From positions 1 to 20,542 of the IMG/VR virus record IMGVR_UViG_3300028829_002723: a stretch of 20,542 nucleotides of DNA. One strand, written 5' to 3'. A model generated the notes under the pieces. That model saw only the letters and a list, made by a program, of their open reading frames with translations, did no database searches and had not been told where the DNA came from. Each line of letters begins with the position of its first letter. Position 1 is the stretch's first letter. Of this stretch, positions 1 through 7,146 are shown in pieces. The position numbers were made by a program, and so were the translations under genes. The DNA is from a virus.

Positions 1-547
1 CATTCTCCATAAGCCAGACCTTATCTGGTTGTCCAGTATATCCTAAGTCAATGCTACCTAGAACCATCTCAGTATCTAATAGTACCGCACCACGTCTGTG
101 CATTGTGTTTAGAAACTTATGACCAGCATCAATCATTCTATTACCAATCTCTATTTGTTCTTCGTCACATTCAAAGATTGGTTTTCTTACTTCCTTATCA
201 GACTTATACATCTTAAGTAAGTCTGTTTCTAATAGAAAATGGACTCTAGAACCAGTACTATTTGCATAGGTTGCAGTTGCTCTCCATTTAGTTAATAATG
301 TATCTTGCAAGCCAATATGACCATCACACATATCTAAAGATTTAGATAGGTCATCAAACGGTTCATAGAATTGTGTGATTACTGTGGACACACTAGGTAG
401 GTTACTAACAATCTTACCTTCTTTGTTTTTGATGTAATAGGTGTGAGTGTCTTCAACGAAAGAAAGTTCTAATTCCTTTTGTTTCTTGTCAACCACATCT
501 CTTATGTCCTCAGCAATTTTTAATAATTTTTCTTTGTTAATACTCAT
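1..547 (-). CDS. PD-(D/E)XK (RecB/Cas4-like) nuclease, C-terminus cut by window edge
   Basis: Translating the minus strand from the ATG at 547 gives 182 residues open to the window edge, so only the N-terminal part is here. It matches the layout of phage PD-(D/E)XK exonucleases. An N-terminal beta unit (HTYYIKNKEGKIVSNLPSVS, residues 35-54) leads into a helix. W88 is followed by GSRVHFLLE (residues 99-107), the usual G-x-x-x-H-x-x-x-E helix. Then comes LLDTEMVLGSIDLGYTGQPD (residues 156-175), which supplies the expected acidic residues E160 and D175. The (D/E)xK lysine should lie just beyond position 1 and cannot be checked. The family resects DNA ends or cuts branched DNA in recombination and replication. 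The gene lies downstream of the primase on the same strand but is separated from it by the oppositely oriented GNAT gene, so it probably has its own promoter at 548-605. It is not RuvC-like; a Cas4-type FeS protein is not supported because no Cys cluster is visible. The family call is fairly secure and the exact role is not. Confidence 0.78.
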   Translation of the reverse strand, partial: MSINKEKLLKIAEDIRDVVDKKQKELELSFVEDTHTYYIKNKEGKIVSNLPSVSTVITQFYEPFDDLSKSLDMCDGHIGLQDTLLTKWRATATYANSTGSRVHFLLETDLLKMYKSDKEVRKPIFECDEEQIEIGNRMIDAGHKFLNTMHRRGAVLLDTEMVLGSIDLGYTGQPDKVWLMEN

Positions 548-557
548 TCGTACGAAT
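546..557. promoter_or_regulatory. Perfect 12-base palindrome between divergent genes (possible operator)
   Basis: ATTCGTACGAAT is a perfect palindrome. Its left two bases are part of the nuclease start codon (ATG at 547-545), and it lies in the 58-base gap between the nuclease and the divergent GNAT gene. A second, nested inverted repeat (CGTA at 549-552, TACG at 559-562) overlaps it. Protein binding here would cover the nuclease start and the adjacent promoter-like box, so an operator is plausible. This is inferred from position and symmetry only. Confidence 0.35.
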
Positions 558-562
558 ATACG
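555..562 (-). promoter_or_regulatory. Promoter-like box CGTATATT before the nuclease gene
   Basis: Read on the minus strand the site is CGTATATTCGT, 7 bases before the ATG. The same octamer in almost the same place precedes the primase gene (2616-2623), where it extends into a full TATATTTG. The Bacteroidota housekeeping -7 element is TAnnTTTG; here the box is TATATTCG, one base off. Transcription starting about 7 bases downstream would give a nearly leaderless mRNA. No good -33 TTTG was seen. Confidence 0.3.
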
Positions 563-583
563 TTAATTTATCTAGAAATTCAA

Positions 584-592
584 GTATTTATA
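584..592 (+). promoter_or_regulatory. GTATTTATA leader motif before the GNAT gene
   Basis: GTATTTATA lies 13 bases before the ATG at 606, on the coding strand. Near-identical ATATTTATA occurs on the coding strand just before the genes starting at 7142 and 8896, and a related GTTTATAT precedes the gene starting at 3755. The role could be a phage promoter element or simply an AT-rich ribosome-binding leader, since Bacteroidota do not rely on Shine-Dalgarno pairing. Confidence 0.25.
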
Positions 593-605
593 ATAAAAGA
601 TTCAT

Positions 606-1667
606 ATGAAGAAATTTATCAAAAAAATGTTACATGAACATTGGGGACGTGGGAATGGTGGAATGGCATCAACTGAAGACCCTCTTGGTATGGAACTTGA
701 TGGATTAGCACACCAAGAAATGAGTCCTCGTGAATACCAAATCGCACTTAATAGAATTGAAGATAAATACATGTCTAGATATGCTGAATATGAAGGTGAT
801 AGTTATGGTATTATTGATGCTATAAAAAGATTTATCCCAAATAAACTAGCTGCCTTATATGATGATATGCATCCACATGTTAATATGAATGAATCAGATG
901 AACCAGAAAGTATTGATTCTGTAGATATTTCTTTACTAATGTCTTTAGTTGATGAGTATCCAGATTTGGTTAATTTTTATAAAACATCTCTTCCATCGTT
1001 AAGGTTTAAAATTAACGAAAACGAAGAGTTGGTATATGGGGAACATAGTTTTATATTACCAAGTTATATGATAGAATATAGTGAAATTTTTGATAGAACA
1101 GGATTTAAGGGTTGGAGTGTTAATAAGCATGATTATACACCAAATGGTAGAGATAGAGATAAAACTACACATAAATTTGGACCAGACGAAACTGATAAGG
1201 TTTATAAATTAATGAAAAGAATTATTAATAATCTTATCCGAAAATCTAACACAAGTCAAGTTAGTAATGAAACTCTTAATATGAATGAATCAGAAGAAGA
1301 ATTAAAATTCAATACTGATGGTAGATTCAATAAATCTGGTGCTAATACAATTTATATGGGTGAAAACCCAATAGTTGACTTTGGTGTTGGTGGGATTGGT
1401 GATTTGACTATCAATGGTGAGACAATACCTAACGCACTTTATCTTAAGGGTGGGTATAACGCTTCTGAACAAGGAAAAGGTTATGGTTCTGAGGGACTTA
1501 AGTTTATTTTCCAAAAATTACCTAAAATACAGAATATTGTACTTCAATGTTTCGATACTGCTTGTCCTTTCTGGGTTAAAATGGGTGGTCAAGAGGTTGC
1601 AACTAAAGAAATGGAAAGTGGTCATGTTCTTAGGACACTTAGAATCTCTAGAGACTCATTTGAGTAA
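606..1667 (+). CDS. Three-segment protein with C-terminal GNAT-like acetyltransferase domain
   Basis: This is the only plus-strand gene. The C-terminal part (about residues 232-353) looks like a GNAT N-acetyltransferase. SEQGKGYG (287-294) fits the acetyl-CoA-binding Q/R-x-x-G-x-G/A loop, a helix follows, and CPFWVKMGG (320-328) fits the usual F-Y-x-K-x-G-F element. The substrate is unknown. Segments 1-96 and 98-227 match nothing I recognise. Each ends in the same motif, VNMNESDE (92-99) and LNMNESEE (224-231), encoded by an exact 19-base direct repeat. The N-terminus MKKFIKKMLHE is short, basic, amphipathic and ends in L-x-E, like T4 capsid-targeting peptides cut by the prohead protease. A virion-packaged, processed protein is therefore possible, but this is inference. 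The ATG at 606 follows a 58-base divergent region. The TAA abuts the primase stop with no gap. Confidence is high for the gene, moderate for GNAT and low for packaging. Confidence 0.7.
   Translation: MKKFIKKMLHEHWGRGNGGMASTEDPLGMELDGLAHQEMSPREYQIALNRIEDKYMSRYAEYEGDSYGIIDAIKRFIPNKLAALYDDMHPHVNMNESDEPESIDSVDISLLMSLVDEYPDLVNFYKTSLPSLRFKINENEELVYGEHSFILPSYMIEYSEIFDRTGFKGWSVNKHDYTPNGRDRDKTTHKFGPDETDKVYKLMKRIINNLIRKSNTSQVSNETLNMNESEEELKFNTDGRFNKSGANTIYMGENPIVDFGVGGIGDLTINGETIPNALYLKGGYNASEQGKGYGSEGLKFIFQKLPKIQNIVLQCFDTACPFWVKMGGQEVATKEMESGHVLRTLRISRDSFE
880..898 (+). repeat. 19-base direct repeat, copy 1 (encodes NMNES linker)
   Basis: TTAATATGAATGAATCAGA is identical to 1276-1294 and lies in the same reading frame, 396 bases (132 codons) apart. 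It encodes the NMNES core at residues 93-97 of the GNAT-domain protein. It marks the border between the first and second segments. Confidence 0.9.
1276..1294 (+). repeat. 19-base direct repeat, copy 2 (encodes NMNES linker)
   Basis: Exact second copy of 880-898, in frame, encoding NMNES at residues 225-229. It lies immediately before the GNAT-like domain, so the repeat separates recognisable folding units. Confidence 0.9.
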
Positions 1668-2609
1668 TTAATATAACCTACTTTCTGGAATCTTATTAGA
1701 AATCTTCAATAATTCAATAATACCATGATTACCCCACTTTTGATAAATGAGTGATGGGTCATAACCAGCTAATGGGACACAAATTCTAATTCTATCAAGT
1801 AAGTCACCCATATTTAACGTCTTGTATAACTCAATTGCATCATCGTATGCATCATCATCCAATAATATCACAATATTAGCCGAAGCTTTGGTATAAAGAA
1901 GGTTAAATAGCTTTGGTGAGATAAATTTACCTAGAAGTGGTATTGAGTTTGGGATTACTATGTGGTCAAATACTCCCTCTACAAGATATATCGTCCCATC
2001 CCAGTTAACTTTGTCTTCATTGAAGATAATTTCTTGTTTTTCAGCCTCTGGATTAAGATACTTTGGTTTTGTTCTTCGTGAAAAAGCTCTAGCTATAAAA
2101 TAGTTGAGTTCACCGAACACATCATAAGATGGAATGATAATTCTATCTTTAAATTCACCAGTTAATGTATATCCAATATTATACTTTTCAATAATATCGG
2201 GACCAATTCGTCTATCGGTCAAGTATTTCATTACAGCTTGGTATTTTGGACTATTCTTGGGACATCCATGTAATTTTTTATACCCCTTGGGCATCTTTAC
2301 ATCTTCATATTCCCCAGCACCAGTATTTTCATAGGTATCTGGTTTTAGAACAAGATATTCCCTAAGTAATGCTTCATTCCCAAATCGTTTAATTAGTTTT
2401 GGTACGTGTCCATGCATGTGATTCTTGTACATACAAGACCAACATCTAAAGATACCTCGTTTGTAATTGACTTCAAGATTGTGTTTACCTATCCCATCTC
2501 CCTCTATACCACAGGCTGGACAGTCAAAGGCTAATTGACCCTTTGATTCATTATGTTTTGCGGACTTACCTAAGAATCCTTCCAGTATGTCTATTAAGAA
2601 CATTGACAT
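1668..2609 (-). CDS. DnaG-type DNA primase (zinc ribbon plus TOPRIM)
   Basis: The 313-residue protein carries the parts of a phage DnaG-type primase, which makes RNA primers at the replication fork. A CPAC...CWSC zinc ribbon (C30, C33, C56, C59) is the template-binding N-terminal domain. RIIIPSYDVFGELNYFIAR (156-174) matches the RNA-polymerase-like N-terminal subdomain. The TOPRIM fold shows YLVEGVFD (208-215, acidic E211) and VILLDDDAYDDA (247-258, D251-D253), the expected metal-binding acids. It is much shorter than bacterial DnaG (about 580 residues) and lacks a helicase-binding C-terminal domain, as usual in phages. No helicase is encoded here. The first ATG at 2609 follows a TATATTTG box by 4 bases; a second ATG at codon 3 is possible. 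It is transcribed with the resolvase and zinc-finger genes upstream, and its stop directly abuts that of the convergent GNAT gene. Confidence 0.88.
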   Translation of the reverse strand: MSMFLIDILEGFLGKSAKHNESKGQLAFDCPACGIEGDGIGKHNLEVNYKRGIFRCWSCMYKNHMHGHVPKLIKRFGNEALLREYLVLKPDTYENTGAGEYEDVKMPKGYKKLHGCPKNSPKYQAVMKYLTDRRIGPDIIEKYNIGYTLTGEFKDRIIIPSYDVFGELNYFIARAFSRRTKPKYLNPEAEKQEIIFNEDKVNWDGTIYLVEGVFDHIVIPNSIPLLGKFISPKLFNLLYTKASANIVILLDDDAYDDAIELYKTLNMGDLLDRIRICVPLAGYDPSLIYQKWGNHGIIELLKISNKIPESRLY

Positions 2610-2613
2610 ACCA

Positions 2614-2623
2614 CAAATATACG
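2614..2623 (-). promoter_or_regulatory. TAnnTTTG promoter box before the primase gene
   Basis: On the minus strand the site reads CGTATATTTG, containing TATATTTG, a full match to the Bacteroidota -7 consensus TAnnTTTG. It ends 4 bases before the primase ATG, which would put the transcription start at or inside the start codon. The octamer CGTATATT is shared with the nuclease leader. About 19 bases upstream only TTGTG is seen, a weak -33 candidate. Confidence 0.35.
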
Positions 2624-2652
2624 AAATTTAATTGGATTTCACAACTAAGTTG

Positions 2653-3132
2653 TTATTTTTTGAGTTTATCTAACTCTTCTTGGGCATCTTTACCATTCTT
2701 AACTCTGTATTCTAACTGTTTAATGTGGTTAGCTTGTTCAACACTATCACGTATCTCACCCTTACCCCATCTAACCCACTCATCATAACTTAAGTTACTA
2801 ACCCACTCATAATCAATTTGTTTATAACTACGACCACTATTTGGGTTTTTATGTACCCAATATGGATAACAAATATCTTGACCCACAAATCGTTCTGCTC
2901 TTTCTTTATCATACATCATAACTTTAGTATAATGTAATTGTTGTTTTTCGTAAAGTTCTTTGGTTAAATCCTTACAAATGTGAGTATAGGTTGAAGGAGA
3001 ATGAAGAATTTTTATTGATGCACCACATATTTCACAAGGTAACCATTCATGTGTCCCACCACATATTTTACTATAACCACCTAAATTACTACTAGTACCA
3101 CCAGTTGTGGTACCATAACTATAATAACTCAT
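2653..3132 (-). CDS. Small zinc-finger protein with C-terminal coiled coil, function unknown
   Basis: I place the start at the ATG at 3132, which overlaps the resolvase TGA as ATGA; this gives 159 residues and avoids a TTG start six bases upstream. The N-terminus is flexible and rich in Gly/Tyr/Ser/Thr (residues 1-24). A C2HC finger follows: C33-x2-C36, then H51 and C53 in STYTHIC. The C-terminus (about 131-159) is a charged helix, probably a coiled coil. The middle is rich in Trp and Tyr (YPYWVHKNP, YDEWVRWGKG). I do not recognise a family. Its position, translationally coupled between a RuvC-like resolvase and a primase, suggests a DNA- or protein-binding accessory factor for replication or recombination. 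That is inference from context. Confidence 0.6.
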   Translation of the reverse strand: MSYYSYGTTTGGTSSNLGGYSKICGGTHEWLPCEICGASIKILHSPSTYTHICKDLTKELYEKQQLHYTKVMMYDKERAERFVGQDICYPYWVHKNPNSGRSYKQIDYEWVSNLSYDEWVRWGKGEIRDSVEQANHIKQLEYRVKNGKDAQEELDKLKK

Positions 3133-3755
3133 AACCAAAGACCATCCCTTTTCATGACTGCCTTAACACAAGAATATGCATCAGTCATATCAAAATTTTC
3201 CTTCTTAAGAGTTGCTTTTGATGTGTAAAGCCATGTGATTTGTGGTTCAAGGTCTGCAACCTTTTCCCATACAACCATCTTCTTGTCAACATCGAAACTA
3301 TATCCACCGAACAAGACTGGTTTTTTTCTCTTCATTTCAGTTTCACTGTACGCTTCACCTTTCTTGTTTTTAGTTCTGATTTCCATTAATTCTGGATATG
3401 CAAATGCTCTAGAATCATATGATGATATATACTCTGGTATAATACCAAGGATATTGTAAACTGACCTAGAAACCATACCATTAAATCGTAGAAGTGTTGC
3501 AACTGTATTTACATTGTTGGAGCGTAGAAGTGGTTCCTCAATGATTACTCTTGTGATACCAACATCAGCATACTTATTCAAAAACTCTTCTTCAAAGATA
3601 TTTGCTTTTTCACATAATTCTTCAATCTTAGTTTCTGGTTTTGGTTTAACTTTAGGTGTAACATGAGTTAATACTTTAAGGTCACCCTTACCGTCATTAT
3701 CCTCAAATAATGCCACACCAATTGTTTTGGTTGAAATGTCTAATCCTAGTATCAT
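3129..3755 (-). CDS. RuvC-like Holliday junction resolvase (RNase H fold)
   Basis: The 208-residue protein has the RuvC/RNase H signature. MILGLDISTKTIGVALFE (1-18) forms the first beta hairpin with catalytic D6. RVIIEEPLL (69-77) gives the second acid, E73 or E74. FDMTDAYSC (188-196) gives D189 and D192 in the C-terminal helix. The family cuts four-way junctions and branched DNA, which phages need before packaging and during recombination-dependent replication. The loop between strands 1 and 2 and the Lys-rich segment 127-146 (RTKNKKGEAY...KRKK) are probable DNA-contact regions. It is the first gene after the virion module, with a 46-base gap containing a TAnnTTTG box. Its TGA overlaps the ATG of the zinc-finger gene. 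An RNase-H-fold nuclease of another branch is possible but less likely. Confidence 0.82.
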   Translation of the reverse strand: MILGLDISTKTIGVALFEDNDGKGDLKVLTHVTPKVKPKPETKIEELCEKANIFEEEFLNKYADVGITRVIIEEPLLRSNNVNTVATLLRFNGMVSRSVYNILGIIPEYISSYDSRAFAYPELMEIRTKNKKGEAYSETEMKRKKPVLFGGYSFDVDKKMVVWEKVADLEPQITWLYTSKATLKKENFDMTDAYSCVKAVMKRDGLWL

Positions 3756-3788
3756 AAAACTTTTTTATTTAATATAAACACTATTAGA

Positions 3789-3796
3789 CAAAACTA
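3789..3796 (-). promoter_or_regulatory. TAnnTTTG box in the gap before the resolvase gene
   Basis: The minus strand reads TAGTTTTG here, matching the Bacteroidota -7 consensus, about 33 bases before the resolvase ATG. This would give a leader of roughly 25 bases. The only upstream TTTG is about 25 bases away, wider than the usual spacing of about 19-20. The 46-base gap holds no terminator-like hairpin, so readthrough from the virion genes is equally possible. Confidence 0.28.
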
Positions 3797-3801
3797 AACC
3801 C

Positions 3802-5010
3802 TTAAAGTGTAATTTTAACACCAAAAGATGAGAATCCATCAACTGTCTTCAATATTTGTCTATCAAATTTACCGTATGCTATAAGATTATTATTTATATC
3901 GTAAAGACCTAATTCTGTAATTCTAACCGTATCACCAGTAGCCCATGTTGGGTTGTTTGATGTTCCGAATTCACCTCTACCAGCAATACATGTGATGTTT
4001 TGTACTACATCTGTTGATACGCTATTGAATGTAACAACTGGACCACCAGAGTATCCAGTAGTAAATGCGGCTACTATTGTAGGGTCTGTTATTACCATGA
4101 ATCCTTTGCTTAAGTAAGAGATACCAACCACTGTATCGGCAGTAAGATTTAAGTTACTATTAGATTGAAGGTTAAATAGTTCTTTTTTACCTACTGAAAA
4201 TGGTTTAACCACACCGAAACCTGTTGCCCAACTCTTAGATACGTCACCACCATTTGGTGTAAGTATATCGTCACTTACAAGGAACCCTAAAGAATTTCCT
4301 AAGTGAGTTGTTGTATTTGATGTATCTTTGTATGTAGCATCCTCTTTAGTTGAACTAACTCCTTTGTTTTGGAATGTACTATAAACAGTAAATGTACCAG
4401 CAGATGTTGGGATTGAAACCTTAATTTCACGTCCATCAAGTGTTTCACCATACTTAGAACTATCTACACCAATGATAACAATTTTATCACTAGCAAAACC
4501 ACTAATTGCAGTATCACTCCACCCACCAGATGCGAATGTAGTTGCTGTGTATGTAGACTTTTGTTTTTCTGTTAATGGTAATCCAAAAGAAGTAAAAAGG
4601 TTTACAAGTGTATCAGTAGCGTAATCATTTCTATCAACTATATTTTCTGTGATATATGAAGACCCAGAAAGATTAAGTTCTTGTCCAATTTTTGATACTA
4701 CGTTAGTTACACCAATTGAAGCTGCCTCAACAGCTTTAGCGTTACCACCTCTTGAACTTAAAAATAGTGGGTATTTAACACTAATGTCATTACCACTACT
4801 ATTATTCACAGTATTACCAACACCGATATCACCACCTATTGATGGTACCTCACCAGTTGTAAGTGAATCTGTAACATTATAATTTGCATCAGAATCCCCT
4901 AATGTAAATTTAGCAATTAACGAATTTGTGTTAGTTACCAATAACCTCCTACCTAATGGTGTCAGTTTTGCTGTAAGTGTAGCTGTATCAGCTGTTGTTA
5001 TAAATGCCAT
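3802..5010 (-). CDS. Tail-collar-fibre-like protein (402 aa), paralogue of the 709-aa gene
   Basis: The N-terminus has the layout of phage tail-collar fibre proteins: AKLTPLGRRLL (residues 14-24), then a short spacer and FTLGDSDANY (35-44), comparable with the family's 'T..G...L.......I..i..GD'. The C-terminus has RITELGLYDINNNLIAYGKF (363-382), matching the family's 'I.EiGLyd.dGnLia.G'. The region between is Ser/Thr/Gly/Asn-rich beta structure with no recognised domain. The neighbouring 709-residue protein has the same two ends, so the pair looks like a tandem duplication whose central parts diverged. Such proteins link baseplate and fibres or form short fibres that contact the host. The ATG at 5010 is 2 bases after the preceding stop. 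It is the last gene of the leftward virion module. Confidence 0.65.
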   Translation of the reverse strand: MAFITTADTATLTAKLTPLGRRLLVTNTNSLIAKFTLGDSDANYNVTDSLTTGEVPSIGGDIGVGNTVNNSSGNDISVKYPLFLSSRGGNAKAVEAASIGVTNVVSKIGQELNLSGSSYITENIVDRNDYATDTLVNLFTSFGLPLTEKQKSTYTATTFASGGWSDTAISGFASDKIVIIGVDSSKYGETLDGREIKVSIPTSAGTFTVYSTFQNKGVSSTKEDATYKDTSNTTTHLGNSLGFLVSDDILTPNGGDVSKSWATGFGVVKPFSVGKKELFNLQSNSNLNLTADTVVGISYLSKGFMVITDPTIVAAFTTGYSGGPVVTFNSVSTDVVQNITCIAGRGEFGTSNNPTWATGDTVRITELGLYDINNNLIAYGKFDRQILKTVDGFSSFGVKITL

Positions 5011-5012
5011 AA

Positions 5013-7142
5013 TTAAAAGTCCATTGATAACTCCATCATAATGGTATTACCCACTAATAATGTTGTTGGTTTACTTAGTTTTCCAATAATAACTAGATTT
5101 TTAGCACTATCATAAATACCTACTTCTGATATTCTAATATCTGGTGGATTTGTTGATGTGTCCTTGCTTCTAGTGTTATTACTAGTTGTATCAAATTGCC
5201 CAGAGTTTATTGTTACTGGGAAGAATGTTTTATATATTGTAGCACCAATATATGTTTCTATATTTCCATAGAAGAATCTACTATCACCGAATTGTAAATC
5301 AGTTGGTGTAGTTTTAGGTGCCATATCTAACGACTGTGTAATATCAAATATTGTTGATGCCGTTTGAGTAAGAGTTGTTATTCTAAATCCATTTGCCGCT
5401 GGAGATTGGTTCTCTAACGCTACTGGGGAAATAGTTTCACCACTCACTGTTGTTAATGTTGTGTTTGTATAATCATATACATTCCAAAGTGCTGCATCTG
5501 GTCTATCCTCGATTTCATCAACGATTTGGAATAGAACCTTAATAGAATAAGCATTGAATCCAATACCATCATAACCACCATCTTCAATCTTTCTCATGTA
5601 AGTAAGCATATCAACATTATCAATCTTGAATGAAACATCTTTATTTGTTGATGTTGTATTCGTAACTTTGATATATTTCTGACATGGAAGTGTAGTTGTA
5701 AGACCAGTACCTGTTGAATTCTCTAGACTGTATGTTACATACATCGTCTTATTAGGTTCAAGAACACCAGTGGATGAACCACCAGAGAATGAATCAAGAC
5801 TACATGATAGTTCTGGAAGTGTCCAGTTTCTATTTGACTTATAAGATGTTGCCGCAACAATCTCGTCATCGTGTAATGAAATGGTTTTAAGTTTTGGGTA
5901 TACTCTACCAACAACGTTAGGAGTACCATCAACCAATGTTGGGTCTTCTATCAAGTCAATATAAGTAACCTCAGATGTACCAACAAATTTAGTTTCACCA
6001 GAAGCTAAGAATGTCATACCTAATGTCGTACCAGAACCTGTTGCACCACTTCTTCTGTGATACATAAGTGTTGGGTAATGAAGTTTAACTGTTTTGCTGT
6101 TATCATTATCAATATGGAAATATTCACCATACAAGTTAGATACTGAGTTATTTGTGTAATGTATAAGTGAAACTGATTTGCTTACATCGTCAAGAACCCC
6201 AAGACCGTTAGTATCACAAATAACATCAGCTGTAGATGCGGTACCACCACATTCATATTCGAAGTATGGGTTCTTAGCACCTAAGTATGGGTATGAACCA
6301 AAGTACTCATGACCTTCATAGGTTGTACCTGTAATTCCAGCTAAGTCTTCACACCAAACGTTATTCATATTCCATACTGGTGAATCACCACATGTAACAT
6401 CACAAGATGAGTTAAATGAAAGTGTTCCAGAGTTCCAATAAGATGTTGTATTTCCAGTTGCAATTGTATCATATACCTCACCACCTCTATAAATAAAGAA
6501 TGTTGATGTACTACCAGTTTCGTTACTTAAGTTAGGTAAATCCCTATCAACTGTGATAAGGTCACCAGAACTAGCTTCAATCTTATACCAAAGATTTGGT
6601 ATTGCAATATCATTAGTATAACCAGTTTGAGTACCGATTACATCATTAGTTGCTTTAATAAGAATATAATCACCAACATTTCTAGTTGTCGCAGAGCCAA
6701 TATCAAGACTTGTACCACCAGTTAAATTAGTATTTACTAGTGTACCATAAGAAAGTGTATAAGTATCAGCAGTTAGTGTTGTAAAGCTTGTGTGACCAGA
6801 ATCAGCACTAAAGAAACCCCTCTCGTCTGCTTCATTGTTAATTTGAGCTTTTACAGTTCTAATATTATTTGCTGTTAATGCTTGTAATGGGTCGTTCTGA
6901 CCAGCAGTAATAAACGATTTGATGTCTGGTTGCATATCAAATGGTCTCATCACTCTAGTAACAGCAGAAAGTGTAATATCAGTTGGGTTATCGTCAACGA
7001 TTTCCTCTCTAACATAATTTATTTCTGAATCACCAATAGCCCAGAACGAAAAGTCTAAGGCACCTTTAGCTAATTGCTCTCTACCCACTTGGGTAAGTTT
7101 AATGCTGATGAACGGGTCTGTGTTGTTAATTATATAACTCAT
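5013..7142 (-). CDS. Large tail-collar-fibre-like protein (709 aa)
   Basis: The N-terminal block SIKLTQVGREQLAKGALDFS (13-32) leading to FWAIGDSEINY (33-43), and the C-terminal block IRISEVGIYDSAKNLVIIGK (669-688), align with the two ends of the 402-residue neighbour and with the tail-collar fibre pattern. The approximately 600 residues between are Thr/Ser/Gly/Asn-rich, probably beta-sandwich or beta-prism material, with several Tyr/Trp-rich stretches (for example YEGHEYFGSYPYLG). No enzymatic motif was seen. It probably forms an external fibre or baseplate spike that touches the host surface. The ATG at 7142 follows a 54-base gap, one of the larger gaps in the virion module, with an ATATTTATA motif 4 bases before the start. 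It is followed after 2 bases by its paralogue. Confidence 0.65.
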   Translation of the reverse strand: MSYIINNTDPFISIKLTQVGREQLAKGALDFSFWAIGDSEINYVREEIVDDNPTDITLSAVTRVMRPFDMQPDIKSFITAGQNDPLQALTANNIRTVKAQINNEADERGFFSADSGHTSFTTLTADTYTLSYGTLVNTNLTGGTSLDIGSATTRNVGDYILIKATNDVIGTQTGYTNDIAIPNLWYKIEASSGDLITVDRDLPNLSNETGSTSTFFIYRGGEVYDTIATGNTTSYWNSGTLSFNSSCDVTCGDSPVWNMNNVWCEDLAGITGTTYEGHEYFGSYPYLGAKNPYFEYECGGTASTADVICDTNGLGVLDDVSKSVSLIHYTNNSVSNLYGEYFHIDNDNSKTVKLHYPTLMYHRRSGATGSGTTLGMTFLASGETKFVGTSEVTYIDLIEDPTLVDGTPNVVGRVYPKLKTISLHDDEIVAATSYKSNRNWTLPELSCSLDSFSGGSSTGVLEPNKTMYVTYSLENSTGTGLTTTLPCQKYIKVTNTTSTNKDVSFKIDNVDMLTYMRKIEDGGYDGIGFNAYSIKVLFQIVDEIEDRPDAALWNVYDYTNTTLTTVSGETISPVALENQSPAANGFRITTLTQTASTIFDITQSLDMAPKTTPTDLQFGDSRFFYGNIETYIGATIYKTFFPVTINSGQFDTTSNNTRSKDTSTNPPDIRISEVGIYDSAKNLVIIGKLSKPTTLLVGNTIMMELSMDF

Positions 7143-7146
7143 GTCT

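Noticed and set aside
2624-2652. ACAAC/GTTGT hairpin between zinc-finger and primase genes as a terminator
   Set aside because: The stem is five base pairs with no T-tract after it on the transcribed strand; too weak to call.
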